A stretch of DNA of 64,000 nucleotides from Prosthecobacter sp. (lineage in GTDB: Bacteria; Verrucomicrobiota; Verrucomicrobiia; Verrucomicrobiales; Verrucomicrobiaceae): contig NZ_JAGRPF010000113.1 in the NCBI RefSeq assembly GCF_020439865.1, forward strand, positions 1 to 64,000, in the 5' to 3' direction. The translations under genes were made by a program, and so were the position numbers. Position 1 is the first letter of the stretch. Every line of letters starts with the position of its first letter. The notes below the pieces were generated by a model. That model was not told the origin of the DNA and searched no databases. It saw only the letters and a program-made list of their open reading frames with translations. Of the stretch, positions 52,101-59,702 are shown one piece after another.

Positions 52101-54051
52101 GCATCCGAACAAGCAGATCGCCAAACGCGCGAACGATCTCTTCAAGATCAACAACGCCGCCAAGGACGCCATCATCGCCAAGCTCACGCCGGAAGTCGAG
52201 AAGCCGGGCAACGCGGCGAACGGCAAGATGCTCTTCACCGCCGCCTGCGCGGTCTGCCACAAGCTGGGCGACATCGGCGTGCTCGTCGGCCCGCCGCTCG
52301 ATGGCATGGGCGCGCACGGCCCGGCCGAACTGCTGGTTCACATCGTCGATCCGAACCGCGAGGTCGATCCGAGCTTCTGGGCCTTCAACATCACCACGAA
52401 GAAGGGCGAGACGCTTGCCGGCGTCGTCACCAGTGAAAACACCGCCACCGTCACGCTCGCAACGCAGGTCGGCGTGCGCGAGATCGCGAAGAGCGACATC
52501 GACAAGCGCGAGAACACCCGTCGCAGCCTGATGCCGGAAGGACTCGACGCGCTCGGTCCCGAGGCCTTGCGAGACATCCTCACCTTCATCTGCGGCGATG
52601 CGATGAAGCAGTTCCGCATCATCCACCTCGCCGATGCCTACACCGCCGACAGCCGTGGTGGCGTCTTCGCCGGTCCTGCGGCGAACCAAGGTCAGCTGCG
52701 TCTCGCCAAATTCGGTAATGTGCAAGTCGAAGGCGTGCCGTTCTTCATCCAGGACGCTGCGAAAGCCTCCAACGGCGCCAATTTGATCGTGCTCAAAGGC
52801 GGCCCGCCGAACAGCATGAGCGCCACCTTCCCCGCGAAAGTCGAAGTGGCCGTCAACGTGGCTGCGAAACGCATCCAGATGCTCAGCGGCATCTCCGGCT
52901 GGGGCTGGCCCGCCGTTCGCGATGAAGTGCCTGTTCTGAAAGCAACTGTCGTTTATGAAAACGGTGAGAAGGACGAGTTCACCTTCATCAACGGTGTTCA
53001 CTTCTCCGATTACATTCGCCCCGTCGAGGTGCCCGGCTCCAAATACGTCGAGGGCATCACCGACGGCCAGCAGATGCGCTTGCTCACGCTCGAACTCACT
53101 AAGAAGAGCGCCGCCAAAACGCTCATCCTCGAAAGTCCCGAAGGAAACGGCACCGCGCCAGTCATCGCGGCGATCACTGCCGACATCGAAGGCCGCGGAC
53201 CCGCCGCAGGAAGTGCCGATGTCTCCAAGCGTCCCGCTCCGCCTGCGCGTGGTAAGGGCAAGGGTAATGTAGTCCCGCCTTCAGGCGGTCCGGGAGATCC
53301 GGCTAAAGCCGGTACTACAGAACAAGGTCCCAAAGAAGGCGGCAAAGGCGATGGTCCGCTCGTTCCCGCCGCGCCCGTCGTGTGGGAAGCTGGCAAAACC
53401 AAGGTCCTCGTCATCGGCGGTGGTTCCTCGCACAACTTCGCCGAGTTCTTTGGCAAAACCGATGTCGCCACGCTCAAGGCCGCCGGATTCAGCGTGAACT
53501 ACACGGAAGATCGCGATCAGGCCGCCACGGAACTGAAGAACGCCGACGTCGCCATCATCAGCGTGAACCGGAAGTTCTTCGACACCGCCGCGTATCGTAA
53601 AGCGCTCTTCGATTTCGCCGCTGCTGGCAAAGGCATCATCATGCTGCATCCCGGCACCTGGTATGGCTTCGCCAACTGGCCCGAACTCAACGCGCAGATC
53701 GTTGGTGGCGGCGCTCGTGGTCACGACAAGATCCATCCCTTCGATGTGAAAGCCGTGAAGGCCGATCATCCGATCATGGCCGGCGTGCCCGCCAGCTTCA
53801 CCGTCGAGGACGAACTCTATTACGTGAACGCCGAGCCCGACAAAATCCCCGCAGGCACCGCCAAGATCACCGTTCTCGCCGAAACGAGCCCCAGTGACAA
53901 ATACAAGGCCTCGCATCCGAGCGTGTGGATCACCGAGCATCCGAAGGCAAAAGTCGTCGGCATTGCTCTCGGTCATGATCAGCGCGTCCACGATCTGAAG
54001 CCTTATCAGCAGATTCTCACCAACGCGGTGAAGTGGGCGTCAGGAAAATAG
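49132..54051 (+). CDS. Giant PVC-type protein: ThuA - beta-propeller dehydrogenase - HEAT - cytochrome c - ThuA
   Basis: A 1639-residue secreted protein with a clear signal peptide (ALSSLPSAFSA). Order: ThuA-like domain (about 24-260; FIRAGAKSHGPGAHDF), PVC-type membrane-bound dehydrogenase/beta-propeller (about 300-690; NNPMNIDWDEKGRLWVVE), helical repeats (about 700-1000), a PVC haem-binding domain with one CAVCH motif (1039-1043), a jelly-roll-like region, and a second ThuA domain (about 1415-1639; KTKVLVIGGGSSHNFAEFF). PVC genomes carry such proteins, thought to oxidise sugar-derived substrates. A palindromic repeat is translated in frame at residues 1380-1396. ATG at 49132 begins the signal peptide. 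Confidence 0.92.
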   Translation: MKRLILASLCLLALSSLPSAFSAEPLRVFIRAGAKSHGPGAHDFPQFLKDWVPMLNERGAKADGALEFPTKEQLDKTDVLILHAQEAGNIKIGEERKNLMEFLKRGGGLVVIHAAAVSRDHDWFKTIIGGSWHFGQTKWLEAPMSLYFTDHENPITKDISNFDIDDEIYYDMDLLPEAKILAAAYTPNTPQVKGGNKEAQARAAEAVAKKKGVNIYDIQPQMWTYEKDKYRAFTCIPGHWYKNFAHNGVRTAILRGIAWAGKRENVDEFCKPNELGDALRYVEGGCPSPKELPKALEVHPEFNLSLVAAEPLINNPMNIDWDEKGRLWVVETPEYPNGLRQANVEAWKDSGSVEPGKYNRDPMDRVSILTDTDGDGVMDKKQVFADKIELATSSVFYKNGVIVCAAPDIWYFEDTNGDDKADKRTKLYTNLGTRDTHAVINNMRWGLDGWVYATHGYSSTDDVKSGDGSKGFGPIGAGVVRFKPDGSAFEQYASRGGNTWGLDITTDGQVFYTQPTSGNHFIHVVLPEYVLAKGKLPGVMGTNGMLPKEPTYPAMHWEQQAYVQIDQVGSFTAGAGCAIYEGGAWPKKWNYGYFVTEPTLNIVSHFMVEPDGVTYKAHREPGREQTEFIRSKNLWFRPIEVRVGPDGALYVVDFCNQAVIHNDTRGPTHGPANAAVRPDRDHYYGRIWKVQHKEAKQVSARNTADTKGTQGSAALKTYETAKQAVQTDAGRQQVLKDFAAAQDDWTRSALIAACAEQPVACIESALATGSAEVLVTALLPSALPANADKLVISCANADSKSDAIKVVILRGIAQQVNEAPVLTPVLTKALKKLLAEPDLASIAFPIVAQWAKTGELADEVRTRIVEWKKIASDPSLSGPHGTRASAILQLLRVKALTAELYPNAASSLVEPEVDEAVKNAIIAELAQQGGEAHAQILSKAYGGLMPESRSWVFDEILKRPEATNALLNAVKSGAIDPKGFAPGDVARLRSHPNKQIAKRANDLFKINNAAKDAIIAKLTPEVEKPGNAANGKMLFTAACAVCHKLGDIGVLVGPPLDGMGAHGPAELLVHIVDPNREVDPSFWAFNITTKKGETLAGVVTSENTATVTLATQVGVREIAKSDIDKRENTRRSLMPEGLDALGPEALRDILTFICGDAMKQFRIIHLADAYTADSRGGVFAGPAANQGQLRLAKFGNVQVEGVPFFIQDAAKASNGANLIVLKGGPPNSMSATFPAKVEVAVNVAAKRIQMLSGISGWGWPAVRDEVPVLKATVVYENGEKDEFTFINGVHFSDYIRPVEVPGSKYVEGITDGQQMRLLTLELTKKSAAKTLILESPEGNGTAPVIAAITADIEGRGPAAGSADVSKRPAPPARGKGKGNVVPPSGGPGDPAKAGTTEQGPKEGGKGDGPLVPAAPVVWEAGKTKVLVIGGGSSHNFAEFFGKTDVATLKAAGFSVNYTEDRDQAATELKNADVAIISVNRKFFDTAAYRKALFDFAAAGKGIIMLHPGTWYGFANWPELNAQIVGGGARGHDKIHPFDVKAVKADHPIMAGVPASFTVEDELYYVNAEPDKIPAGTAKITVLAETSPSDKYKASHPSVWITEHPKAKVVGIALGHDQRVHDLKPYQQILTNAVKWASGK
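53269..53318. repeat. Two-hairpin palindromic (REP-like) element inside the ThuA gene
   Basis: Outer arms GTAGT (53269-53273) and ACTAC (53314-53318) enclose two hairpins: CCGCCT-TC-AGGCGG (53275-53288) and CCGGC-TAAA-GCCGG (53299-53312). The form matches a short interspersed REP-type element of some PVC genomes; I recall the CCGGCTAAAGCCGG core as common between genes. Here it lies in a coding region and reads VVPPSGGPGDPAKAG without breaking the frame. No second copy was noticed in this window, though I could not search every base. Confidence 0.75.
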
Positions 54052-54122
54052 TCGGGCCATTCCACGTGGCAGCTTCTGCGCTGGCGACGACACACACGTG
54101 TGGGTGCCGGCGTATGCAGTTC

Positions 54123-56552
54123 ATGTCTCGTGTGCTCTTAACCGCGTTGTTCGTCGGCGTTCTTCATGCCGAAACCGTCCAGCTTGCACAAAATGGCCGC
54201 GCTTTGATGCCGGTGGTGATTCAATCGGAGGAACTCAAGCCAGTCGCGGACGAGCTCGCTTCGATGCTGGCGCGCATCACGGGTTCGAAGTTTGAGATTC
54301 AGGTGTCGGCAGAGCAGCGGGGCCTGTTTCTCGGTCTCACAAGCGGGGAGGTGCCACCGACGGAACGCGAGGATTACACGATGCGTTCGGACAAGGAGCG
54401 TCTCGTAATCATCGGACGCACGCCACAGGCAGTAGAACATGCGGTGTGGGGTTGGCTGCACCGCTGCGGGTTCCGGCAGTTTTTTCCGGGCAAGACCTGG
54501 GAGATCGTGCCGCACTCGCCATCGCTGAGCATCGAAGTCGACGTGAAGGAGTCGCCGGACTATCACGCGCGGCGCATCTGGCCGGGATTTGGCTGGATGA
54601 AGGAGCGGCAGGAGGTTTGTGAGGAATGGAACCGGCGGAATCGCGCTACTTCGGGCATTCAACTGAGGTCGGGGCATTCGTATGACGGTGTGATGATCCG
54701 TCACGCGGCAGAGTTTGCCGCGCATCCGGAGTATCTGGCGTTGGTGAACGGCGAACGACGGAAACCGAAGTTCTGCATCGCGAACGCGGGGCTGCGGAAG
54801 CTGTTTGTGGCGGATGCCCTGGCGCAGTTTGAGGAGGATCCGGCGCTCGATTCGGTCTCGTGCGATCCGAGCGACGGCGGCGGTTGGTGTGAATGCGCGG
54901 AGTGCGCAAAGATCGGCAGTGTGACGGACCGTGCGTTGTTGCTGGCGAACGAAGTGGCGGAGGCGGTCAACAGGGCGCATCCGGGCCGCATCGTCGGCAT
55001 GTATGCCTACAACGAGCATTCGCCGCCACCATCCATCGAGGCACATCCGCAGGTGGTGATCAGCGTGGCGACGGGATTCATTCGCGGCGGTTACACGATC
55101 GACCAGTTGCTGGCGGGATGGAGCGCCAAGGTGCGCACGCTGGGCATCCGCGAATACTACAGCGTGAACACGTGGGACCGCGATCTGCCCGGAGCTGCAC
55201 GCGGCGGTAACTCGGAATATCTGCGCACGACGATTCCGCATTTCCATGCCGAGGGCGCACGATTCATGTCCGCGGAGGCGAGTGATAACTTCGGACCGAA
55301 CGGGCTCGGTTACTATTTGGCGTCGCGCATGCTGTGGGATGTGAACGAGGCGAAGAACATCGACGCGCTGGTCACGGACTTTCTCGACAAGAGCTTTGGT
55401 TCTTCGCGTGAGCCGATGCGGAAGTTCTATGCGTTGCTCGATGGCACGAAGAAATCGGCGCTGAGCGATGATCTCGTCGGTCGCATGTGGCGGCTGCTCG
55501 CGGAAGCACGCTGTTTGACGAACGATGAGGCAATTCTCGCGCGGCTCGACGATCTGGTGCTCTACACGCACTACTGCGGGCTTTACCTCGACTACAGCAG
55601 CACGGCCGGGAAGGAACGGCAGGCGGCGTTTGAAGCGCTGTTCCGTTTCATCTGGCGCATTCGTGACACGGGCATGCTGCACACGAAGGCGTTGTGGCGC
55701 GACATTCCCAACCGCGACAAGACGGTGCAGCTCCCGCCCCTTGGCAAATACAGCGATCCCGACGCCACGAACCCATGGAAAAGCGACGAGCGCTTCACGC
55801 GCGATCAAATCGCCGCGATGGTGCGGGATGGCGTCGAAAAGCGGAAGCTGCTCGATTTCGAACCGGTGTCCTTCAGCATGAATCTTGTGCCGGCGACGAA
55901 GTTGATGCTGCCACAAGTGCCGCGTGGCAATGCGGGCATCTACCTGCGTGCGGTGCGCGACTTTTGGACGTGGATCGACAAGGAACCCGCCACGCTCACG
56001 CTCGGCGGAACGGCGGGCATCATTTATCAGAGCCGTGGCACGGCGAAGTTGGAGCTTTATCCGATCGCCGAGGCGGAATCGAAGTCCGTGGCGCACGGCG
56101 AGATTGAACCCGACAAGCAACCGCACGAGTTGAAGCTCGAAACGAAGTTTCCCGGCCTGCATCGCCTCGAGGTGAGTGATTCCGGCCAAGGAACGCTCAT
56201 CACGTGGCCGGACGGCATGCCGATGACGGTCGTGAGCAGCATGGAGCAGCCTGCGAAGCTCTATGGGCGCTGGCATCTGTATTTCTATGTGCCAAAGGGC
56301 ACGCAGATCATCGGCGGCTTCGCTGAGGGCGAGGGCTTCATGCTCGATCCCGACGGCAAAACCGCGCACACGTTTTCCCAGAAGCCTGGCTACTTCAGCG
56401 TGAAGGTGCCGACAGGGCAGGATGGCAAACTCTGGAGCTTCAAGCACAGCGGCGGCAACCGCCAGCTCATGACCGTGCCGCCGTGCCTCGCCCGGGATGC
56501 GAGCGAGTTGTTGCTGCCGGAGGAAGTGGTGGCCAAAGATGCCGCACCATGA
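54123..56552 (+). CDS. DUF4838 domain secreted glycoside-hydrolase-like protein
   Basis: An 809-residue protein with a signal peptide (LLTALFVGVLHAE). The N-terminal part resembles the alpha-glucuronidase-like accessory domain (VIQSEELKPVADELASML near residue 35, GFRQFFPGKTWE near 118). The middle is DUF4838 (VSCDPSDGGGWCECAECAK near residue 250, SVNTWDRDLPGAARGG near 347, FMSAEASDNFGPNGLGYY near 380). DUF4838 proteins are thought to be TIM-barrel glycosidases of unknown substrate. ATG at 54114 adds three residues (MQF). It follows the giant ThuA gene by 71 nt. Confidence 0.88.
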   Translation: MSRVLLTALFVGVLHAETVQLAQNGRALMPVVIQSEELKPVADELASMLARITGSKFEIQVSAEQRGLFLGLTSGEVPPTEREDYTMRSDKERLVIIGRTPQAVEHAVWGWLHRCGFRQFFPGKTWEIVPHSPSLSIEVDVKESPDYHARRIWPGFGWMKERQEVCEEWNRRNRATSGIQLRSGHSYDGVMIRHAAEFAAHPEYLALVNGERRKPKFCIANAGLRKLFVADALAQFEEDPALDSVSCDPSDGGGWCECAECAKIGSVTDRALLLANEVAEAVNRAHPGRIVGMYAYNEHSPPPSIEAHPQVVISVATGFIRGGYTIDQLLAGWSAKVRTLGIREYYSVNTWDRDLPGAARGGNSEYLRTTIPHFHAEGARFMSAEASDNFGPNGLGYYLASRMLWDVNEAKNIDALVTDFLDKSFGSSREPMRKFYALLDGTKKSALSDDLVGRMWRLLAEARCLTNDEAILARLDDLVLYTHYCGLYLDYSSTAGKERQAAFEALFRFIWRIRDTGMLHTKALWRDIPNRDKTVQLPPLGKYSDPDATNPWKSDERFTRDQIAAMVRDGVEKRKLLDFEPVSFSMNLVPATKLMLPQVPRGNAGIYLRAVRDFWTWIDKEPATLTLGGTAGIIYQSRGTAKLELYPIAEAESKSVAHGEIEPDKQPHELKLETKFPGLHRLEVSDSGQGTLITWPDGMPMTVVSSMEQPAKLYGRWHLYFYVPKGTQIIGGFAEGEGFMLDPDGKTAHTFSQKPGYFSVKVPTGQDGKLWSFKHSGGNRQLMTVPPCLARDASELLLPEEVVAKDAAP

Positions 56553-56959
56553 AGTCCACGATCATCCAGCAAGCGCCGTTGCGTCTCATCACCGTGAAGG
56601 CGAAGAGTTTTCCGGAGGGCATCCGTGCCGCGTGGCAGGACATCGAATCCAGGCGGAAAATCAAAGGCCGCAAGGCTTACGGATTGATCTATGACAACGA
56701 ATATTTCGCCGGACTGGTGTCGGACGGCGAACTCGAGGAACGCGTGACGGGACTGCAGGTCGTTGAAGTGCGGGGCGGTCCTTGCGCTCGCATCAAAGCA
56801 GAGGATTGGAACCAGCGGACGGGTGAAATCGGATCGTTGTTCGCACATATGGCGGCTGAGCATGAAGTTGATCCGTCACGACCGGCGATGGAGTTTTATC
56901 GCAGCTTCACGGAACTGCATCTGCTGCTGCCGGTGAAGATGAAATCCGGCAGGAATTGA
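56549..56959 (+). CDS. GyrI-like / effector-binding domain protein
   Basis: A 136-residue stand-alone effector-binding domain of the GyrI/AraC_E_bind type. Strands PLRLITVKAKSFPEGI and the charged RKAYGLIYDNEYFAG, with a final LHLLLPVKMK, fit the family, which binds small hydrophobic effectors or, in E. coli, inhibits gyrase. No DNA-binding domain is attached. The start ATG at 56549 overlaps the DUF4838 stop (ATGA), so the genes are translationally coupled. Confidence 0.72.
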   Translation: MKSTIIQQAPLRLITVKAKSFPEGIRAAWQDIESRRKIKGRKAYGLIYDNEYFAGLVSDGELEERVTGLQVVEVRGGPCARIKAEDWNQRTGEIGSLFAHMAAEHEVDPSRPAMEFYRSFTELHLLLPVKMKSGRN

Positions 56960-57004
56960 ATTGCAGAGAAGCTGGGATGCGGGTCATCATGGAACGAAAC
57001 CCGC

Positions 57005-57724
57005 ATGTCGAACTATTCCCAGCTCAATCCTGAACTGCTTGTCGCCACCGTTGAAAAACTCTCCACGCGCATCGGCGAGCGCTTTCCGAAGGCGGGATTG
57101 TTCCGCGTGTCAAAACACTTGTGTAACATCGCCGCTGAGTCCCGTCGGCGTGTTACCGAGACAGGGCGGCGTTCCCTGTGGATTCGTGCGGCGATCGTCC
57201 TGCTGCTCATTCTGATGGTGGCGGGCGTCGTGATGAGCGTGTCCGCTTTCCGGATTCAGCCGAAGACAGACGATGTGACGTGGGTGGAGCTGGTGCAGGC
57301 GATGGAGTCCGGCATCAATGACATCGTGTTCGTCGGAATCGGGGTGTTCTTCCTCGCAAGCCTCGAGACCCGGATGCGGCGGCGGCGCATTTTGAAGGCG
57401 CTGCATGAACTGCGCTCGCTGGCGCATGTGATCGACATGCACCAGCTCACGAAGGATCCTCAGCGCGCCGCGGGCGTGCTGGTGGCGACGCCCTCTTCGC
57501 CAACGAGTGACATGTCGCCCGACCAGCTCATCCGTTATCTCGATTACTGCAGCGAGATGCTGTCGTTGGTGGGAAAACTCGCGGCGCTCTATTTGCAGCG
57601 CTCGGACGACGAAGTGGTGCTGAGCACGGTGGACGAGATCGAGGGCCTGACGACCGGCCTCGCACGAAAGATCTGGCAGAAGCTCATGATCATTCATGCC
57701 AGCCATCCTGCTGGCGCCAAATAA
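57005..57724 (+). CDS. Hypothetical membrane protein, 239 aa
   Basis: I do not recognise the family. Two membrane segments (about residues 60-80, AAIVLLLILMVAGVVMSV, and about 107-120, DIVFVGIGVFFLASL) are followed by a soluble helical C-terminal half with the landmark RMRRRRILKALHELRSLAHVID. This is like a small membrane sensor without an obvious catalytic or DNA-binding domain. It is 46 nt after the GyrI-like gene and followed by a strong terminator shared with the convergent FKBP gene. Confidence 0.65.
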   Translation: MSNYSQLNPELLVATVEKLSTRIGERFPKAGLFRVSKHLCNIAAESRRRVTETGRRSLWIRAAIVLLLILMVAGVVMSVSAFRIQPKTDDVTWVELVQAMESGINDIVFVGIGVFFLASLETRMRRRRILKALHELRSLAHVIDMHQLTKDPQRAAGVLVATPSSPTSDMSPDQLIRYLDYCSEMLSLVGKLAALYLQRSDDEVVLSTVDEIEGLTTGLARKIWQKLMIIHASHPAGAK

Positions 57725-57752
57725 AAGAGGCAGGTCCGGAGACCTGCCTCTT
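57725..57752. terminator. Strong bidirectional terminator
   Basis: Perfect 12-bp arms AAGAGGCAGGTC and GACCTGCCTCTT around a 4-nt CGGA loop. It sits between the convergent hypothetical membrane protein and the FKBP isomerase, beginning right after the plus-strand stop codon and ending 22 nt before the minus-strand one. A-rich and T-rich flanks are present on both sides, so it can act on both transcripts. Confidence 0.85.
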
Positions 57753-57774
57753 GGAAAAGTTTGGGTTGGATGAA

Positions 57775-58488
57775 TTACTTCACGATGCCGAGCAGCTCGA
57801 CTTCGAATACGAGAGCTTCGTTCGGGCCGATGTCGCCGCCAGCGCCGTTTTCACCGTAAGCGAGCTGAGAAGGAATGAAGATCTTCCACTTCGAACCGAC
57901 GGGCATGAGCTGGAGGGCTTCCGTCCAGCCTTTGATGACTTCCTGCACGCCGAAGGTGATCGGCTGGCCACGCTCGACGGAGCTGTCGAAGACTTTGCCG
58001 TCGATGAGGGTGCCGTGGTAGTGGACGTTCACCTTGTCGGTGGCGACGGGCTTGGGTCCGTCACCGGCCTTGATCACTTCATACTGCAGGCCGCTGGCGG
58101 TGGTGGTCACTCCTTTGCGCTTGCCGTTGTCCGCGAGAAACTTGTCCCCCACTGCCTTGGCTTCCTGACCACGCATGGCGGCCTTGGCCTGCATGCTGGC
58201 TTCAAAGGCCTGCATGGCGGCGATGAGCTCTTCCTGGGTGTACTTGGGCTTGTCGCCGGAGAGGCCGGACTTGATGCCTTCGTTGAGGGCGGCCAGATCG
58301 ATGTCGATTCCCTGGCCTTTGAACTGTTCGCCGAAGTTGCGGCCGATGAAGTAGCTGACTTTGTCCATGGGAACGGAGGTGGGGGCGGAGGCGGAGGGTT
58401 CGGCCAGCTGTGCGGGCTTGACTTCCTGGGCTTGGGTGGCGGAGGCGACCGCAAGCGCGGCGCAGAGCATGGCGATGGTGGATTTCAT
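57775..58488 (-). CDS. FKBP-type peptidyl-prolyl isomerase (Mip/FkpA-like)
   Basis: A 237-residue exported foldase: signal peptide, an N-terminal FKBP_N helical dimerisation part (about residues 40-120, e.g. KVSYFIGRNFGEQFKGQ) and a C-terminal FKBP domain (about 145-237) with VHYHGTLIDGKVFDSS, ITFGVQEVIKGWTEAL and LAYGENGAGG. It assists proline-limited folding in the periplasm. ATG at 58488 begins the signal peptide; a longer start at 58512 is in frame. Transcription is divergent from ilvC with 127 nt between starts. Confidence 0.95.
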   Translation of the reverse strand: MKSTIAMLCAALAVASATQAQEVKPAQLAEPSASAPTSVPMDKVSYFIGRNFGEQFKGQGIDIDLAALNEGIKSGLSGDKPKYTQEELIAAMQAFEASMQAKAAMRGQEAKAVGDKFLADNGKRKGVTTTASGLQYEVIKAGDGPKPVATDKVNVHYHGTLIDGKVFDSSVERGQPITFGVQEVIKGWTEALQLMPVGSKWKIFIPSQLAYGENGAGGDIGPNEALVFEVELLGIVK

Positions 58489-58615
58489 ATTGGAGGCGCG
58501 GAGACTACCCATTGCCCCGTTGCGGTCAATGAAAGCCTTGGAGGGCCGGGAAAAAGCCGTTTGACCCCGTCCCCCGCTTGAACCACTATCGCCGCCCTCC
58601 TAAACCAGAACCTAT

Positions 58616-59644
58616 ATGCCCGCGAAAATCTACACTGAAAAAGACGCCAGCCTTGCACCTCTCAAAGGCAAGACCTGCGCTGTGATCGGCTTTGGCTCCC
58701 AAGGCCACGCCCACGCCCTGAACCTCAAAGAGAGCGGCGTCAATGTCATCATCGGCCTCTACCCCGGCAGCAAGAGCCGTGCGGTGGCTGAAGAAAAGGG
58801 CCTGAAGGTCTATGACACCGCTGAAGCCGTGAAGAAGGCCGACGTCATCTTCGTTGCCGTTCCCGACACTAAAATCCCCGACGTCTTCAACAAGGACATC
58901 AAGCCGAACCTCGTCAAAGGCAAGACCCTGCTGTTCAGCCACGGCTTCGCGATTCACTTCAAGACGATCACCGTTCCTGCCGACGTGAACGTCATCATGG
59001 TGGCTCCGAAAGGCCCCGGCCACATCGTCCGCCGTCAGTACACCGAAGGCAAAGGCGTTCCCGCCCTCATCGCCATCTATCAGAACGCCGACAAGCAGGC
59101 CAAGAAGATCGCCCTCGCCTGGGCGCACGGCATCGGTGGCACCCGCGGTGGTGTCCTCGAAACCACCTTCAAGGAAGAAACCGAAACCGACCTGTTCGGC
59201 GAGCAGACCGTTCTTTGCGGTGGCGCCAGCGCCCTCGTGCAGGCCGGATTCGAAGTGCTGGTGGAAGCCGGCTACTCCCCTGAGATGGCCTACTTCGAGT
59301 GCTTGCATGAGCTGAAGCTCATCGTCGACCTCATGAACGAGTCCGGCATCGCCGGCATGCGTTTCTCCATCTCTGAAACCGCCAAGTGGGGCGACGTCAA
59401 AGTCGGTCCGAAGATCATCGACAAGTCGGTGAAGAAGCGCATGAAGGAAGCCCTCAAGGACATCCAGACCGGCAAGTTTGCCAAGGAGTGGGTTCGCGAG
59501 ACGAAGACCGGCTACAAGAAGTTCAACAAGCTGCTCAAGGACGGCGAGAAGCACCCGATCGAGAAGACCGGCGCCCGCCTCCGCAACCTGATGCCGTGGA
59601 TCAAGAAGCGCGACATCAAGGGCCAGCAGGCCAGCTACTCGTAA
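58616..59644 (+). CDS. ilvC: Ketol-acid reductoisomerase
   Basis: A 342-residue class I enzyme that converts acetolactate and acetohydroxybutyrate to the dihydroxy acids of the valine, leucine and isoleucine pathway. The NADPH motif is [18 protein letters not shown] (landmark [10 protein letters not shown]) near residue 22, and the metal and catalytic cluster is [16 protein letters not shown] near residue 182 with SDTAEYG-type VLCGG. The length is the short class I type. It is the only branched-chain pathway gene here. A strong terminator follows. Confidence 0.97.
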   Translation: MPAKIYTEKDASLAPLKGKTCAVIGFGSQGHAHALNLKESGVNVIIGLYPGSKSRAVAEEKGLKVYDTAEAVKKADVIFVAVPDTKIPDVFNKDIKPNLVKGKTLLFSHGFAIHFKTITVPADVNVIMVAPKGPGHIVRRQYTEGKGVPALIAIYQNADKQAKKIALAWAHGIGGTRGGVLETTFKEETETDLFGEQTVLCGGASALVQAGFEVLVEAGYSPEMAYFECLHELKLIVDLMNESGIAGMRFSISETAKWGDVKVGPKIIDKSVKKRMKEALKDIQTGKFAKEWVRETKTGYKKFNKLLKDGEKHPIEKTGARLRNLMPWIKKRDIKGQQASYS

Positions 59645-59668
59645 GAGCGGCTCAAAAAATCAAGCAGG

Positions 59669-59699
59669 GCGCGGACCGGCAACGGTCCGCGCTTTTTTT
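59669..59699 (+). terminator. Rho-independent terminator after ilvC
   Basis: Perfect 10-bp arms GCGCGGACCG and CGGTCCGCGC with a GCAA loop, then seven T. It lies 24 nt downstream of the ilvC stop and touches the 3' end of the convergent symporter gene. Confidence 0.92.
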
Positions 59700-59702
59700 G
59701 TC

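Noticed and set aside
54138-56447. Minus-strand frame of 769 codons opposite the DUF4838 gene
   Set aside because: Despite its length it is a reverse-strand shadow; Arg/His-rich without motifs, while the plus strand has DUF4838 hallmarks and a signal peptide.
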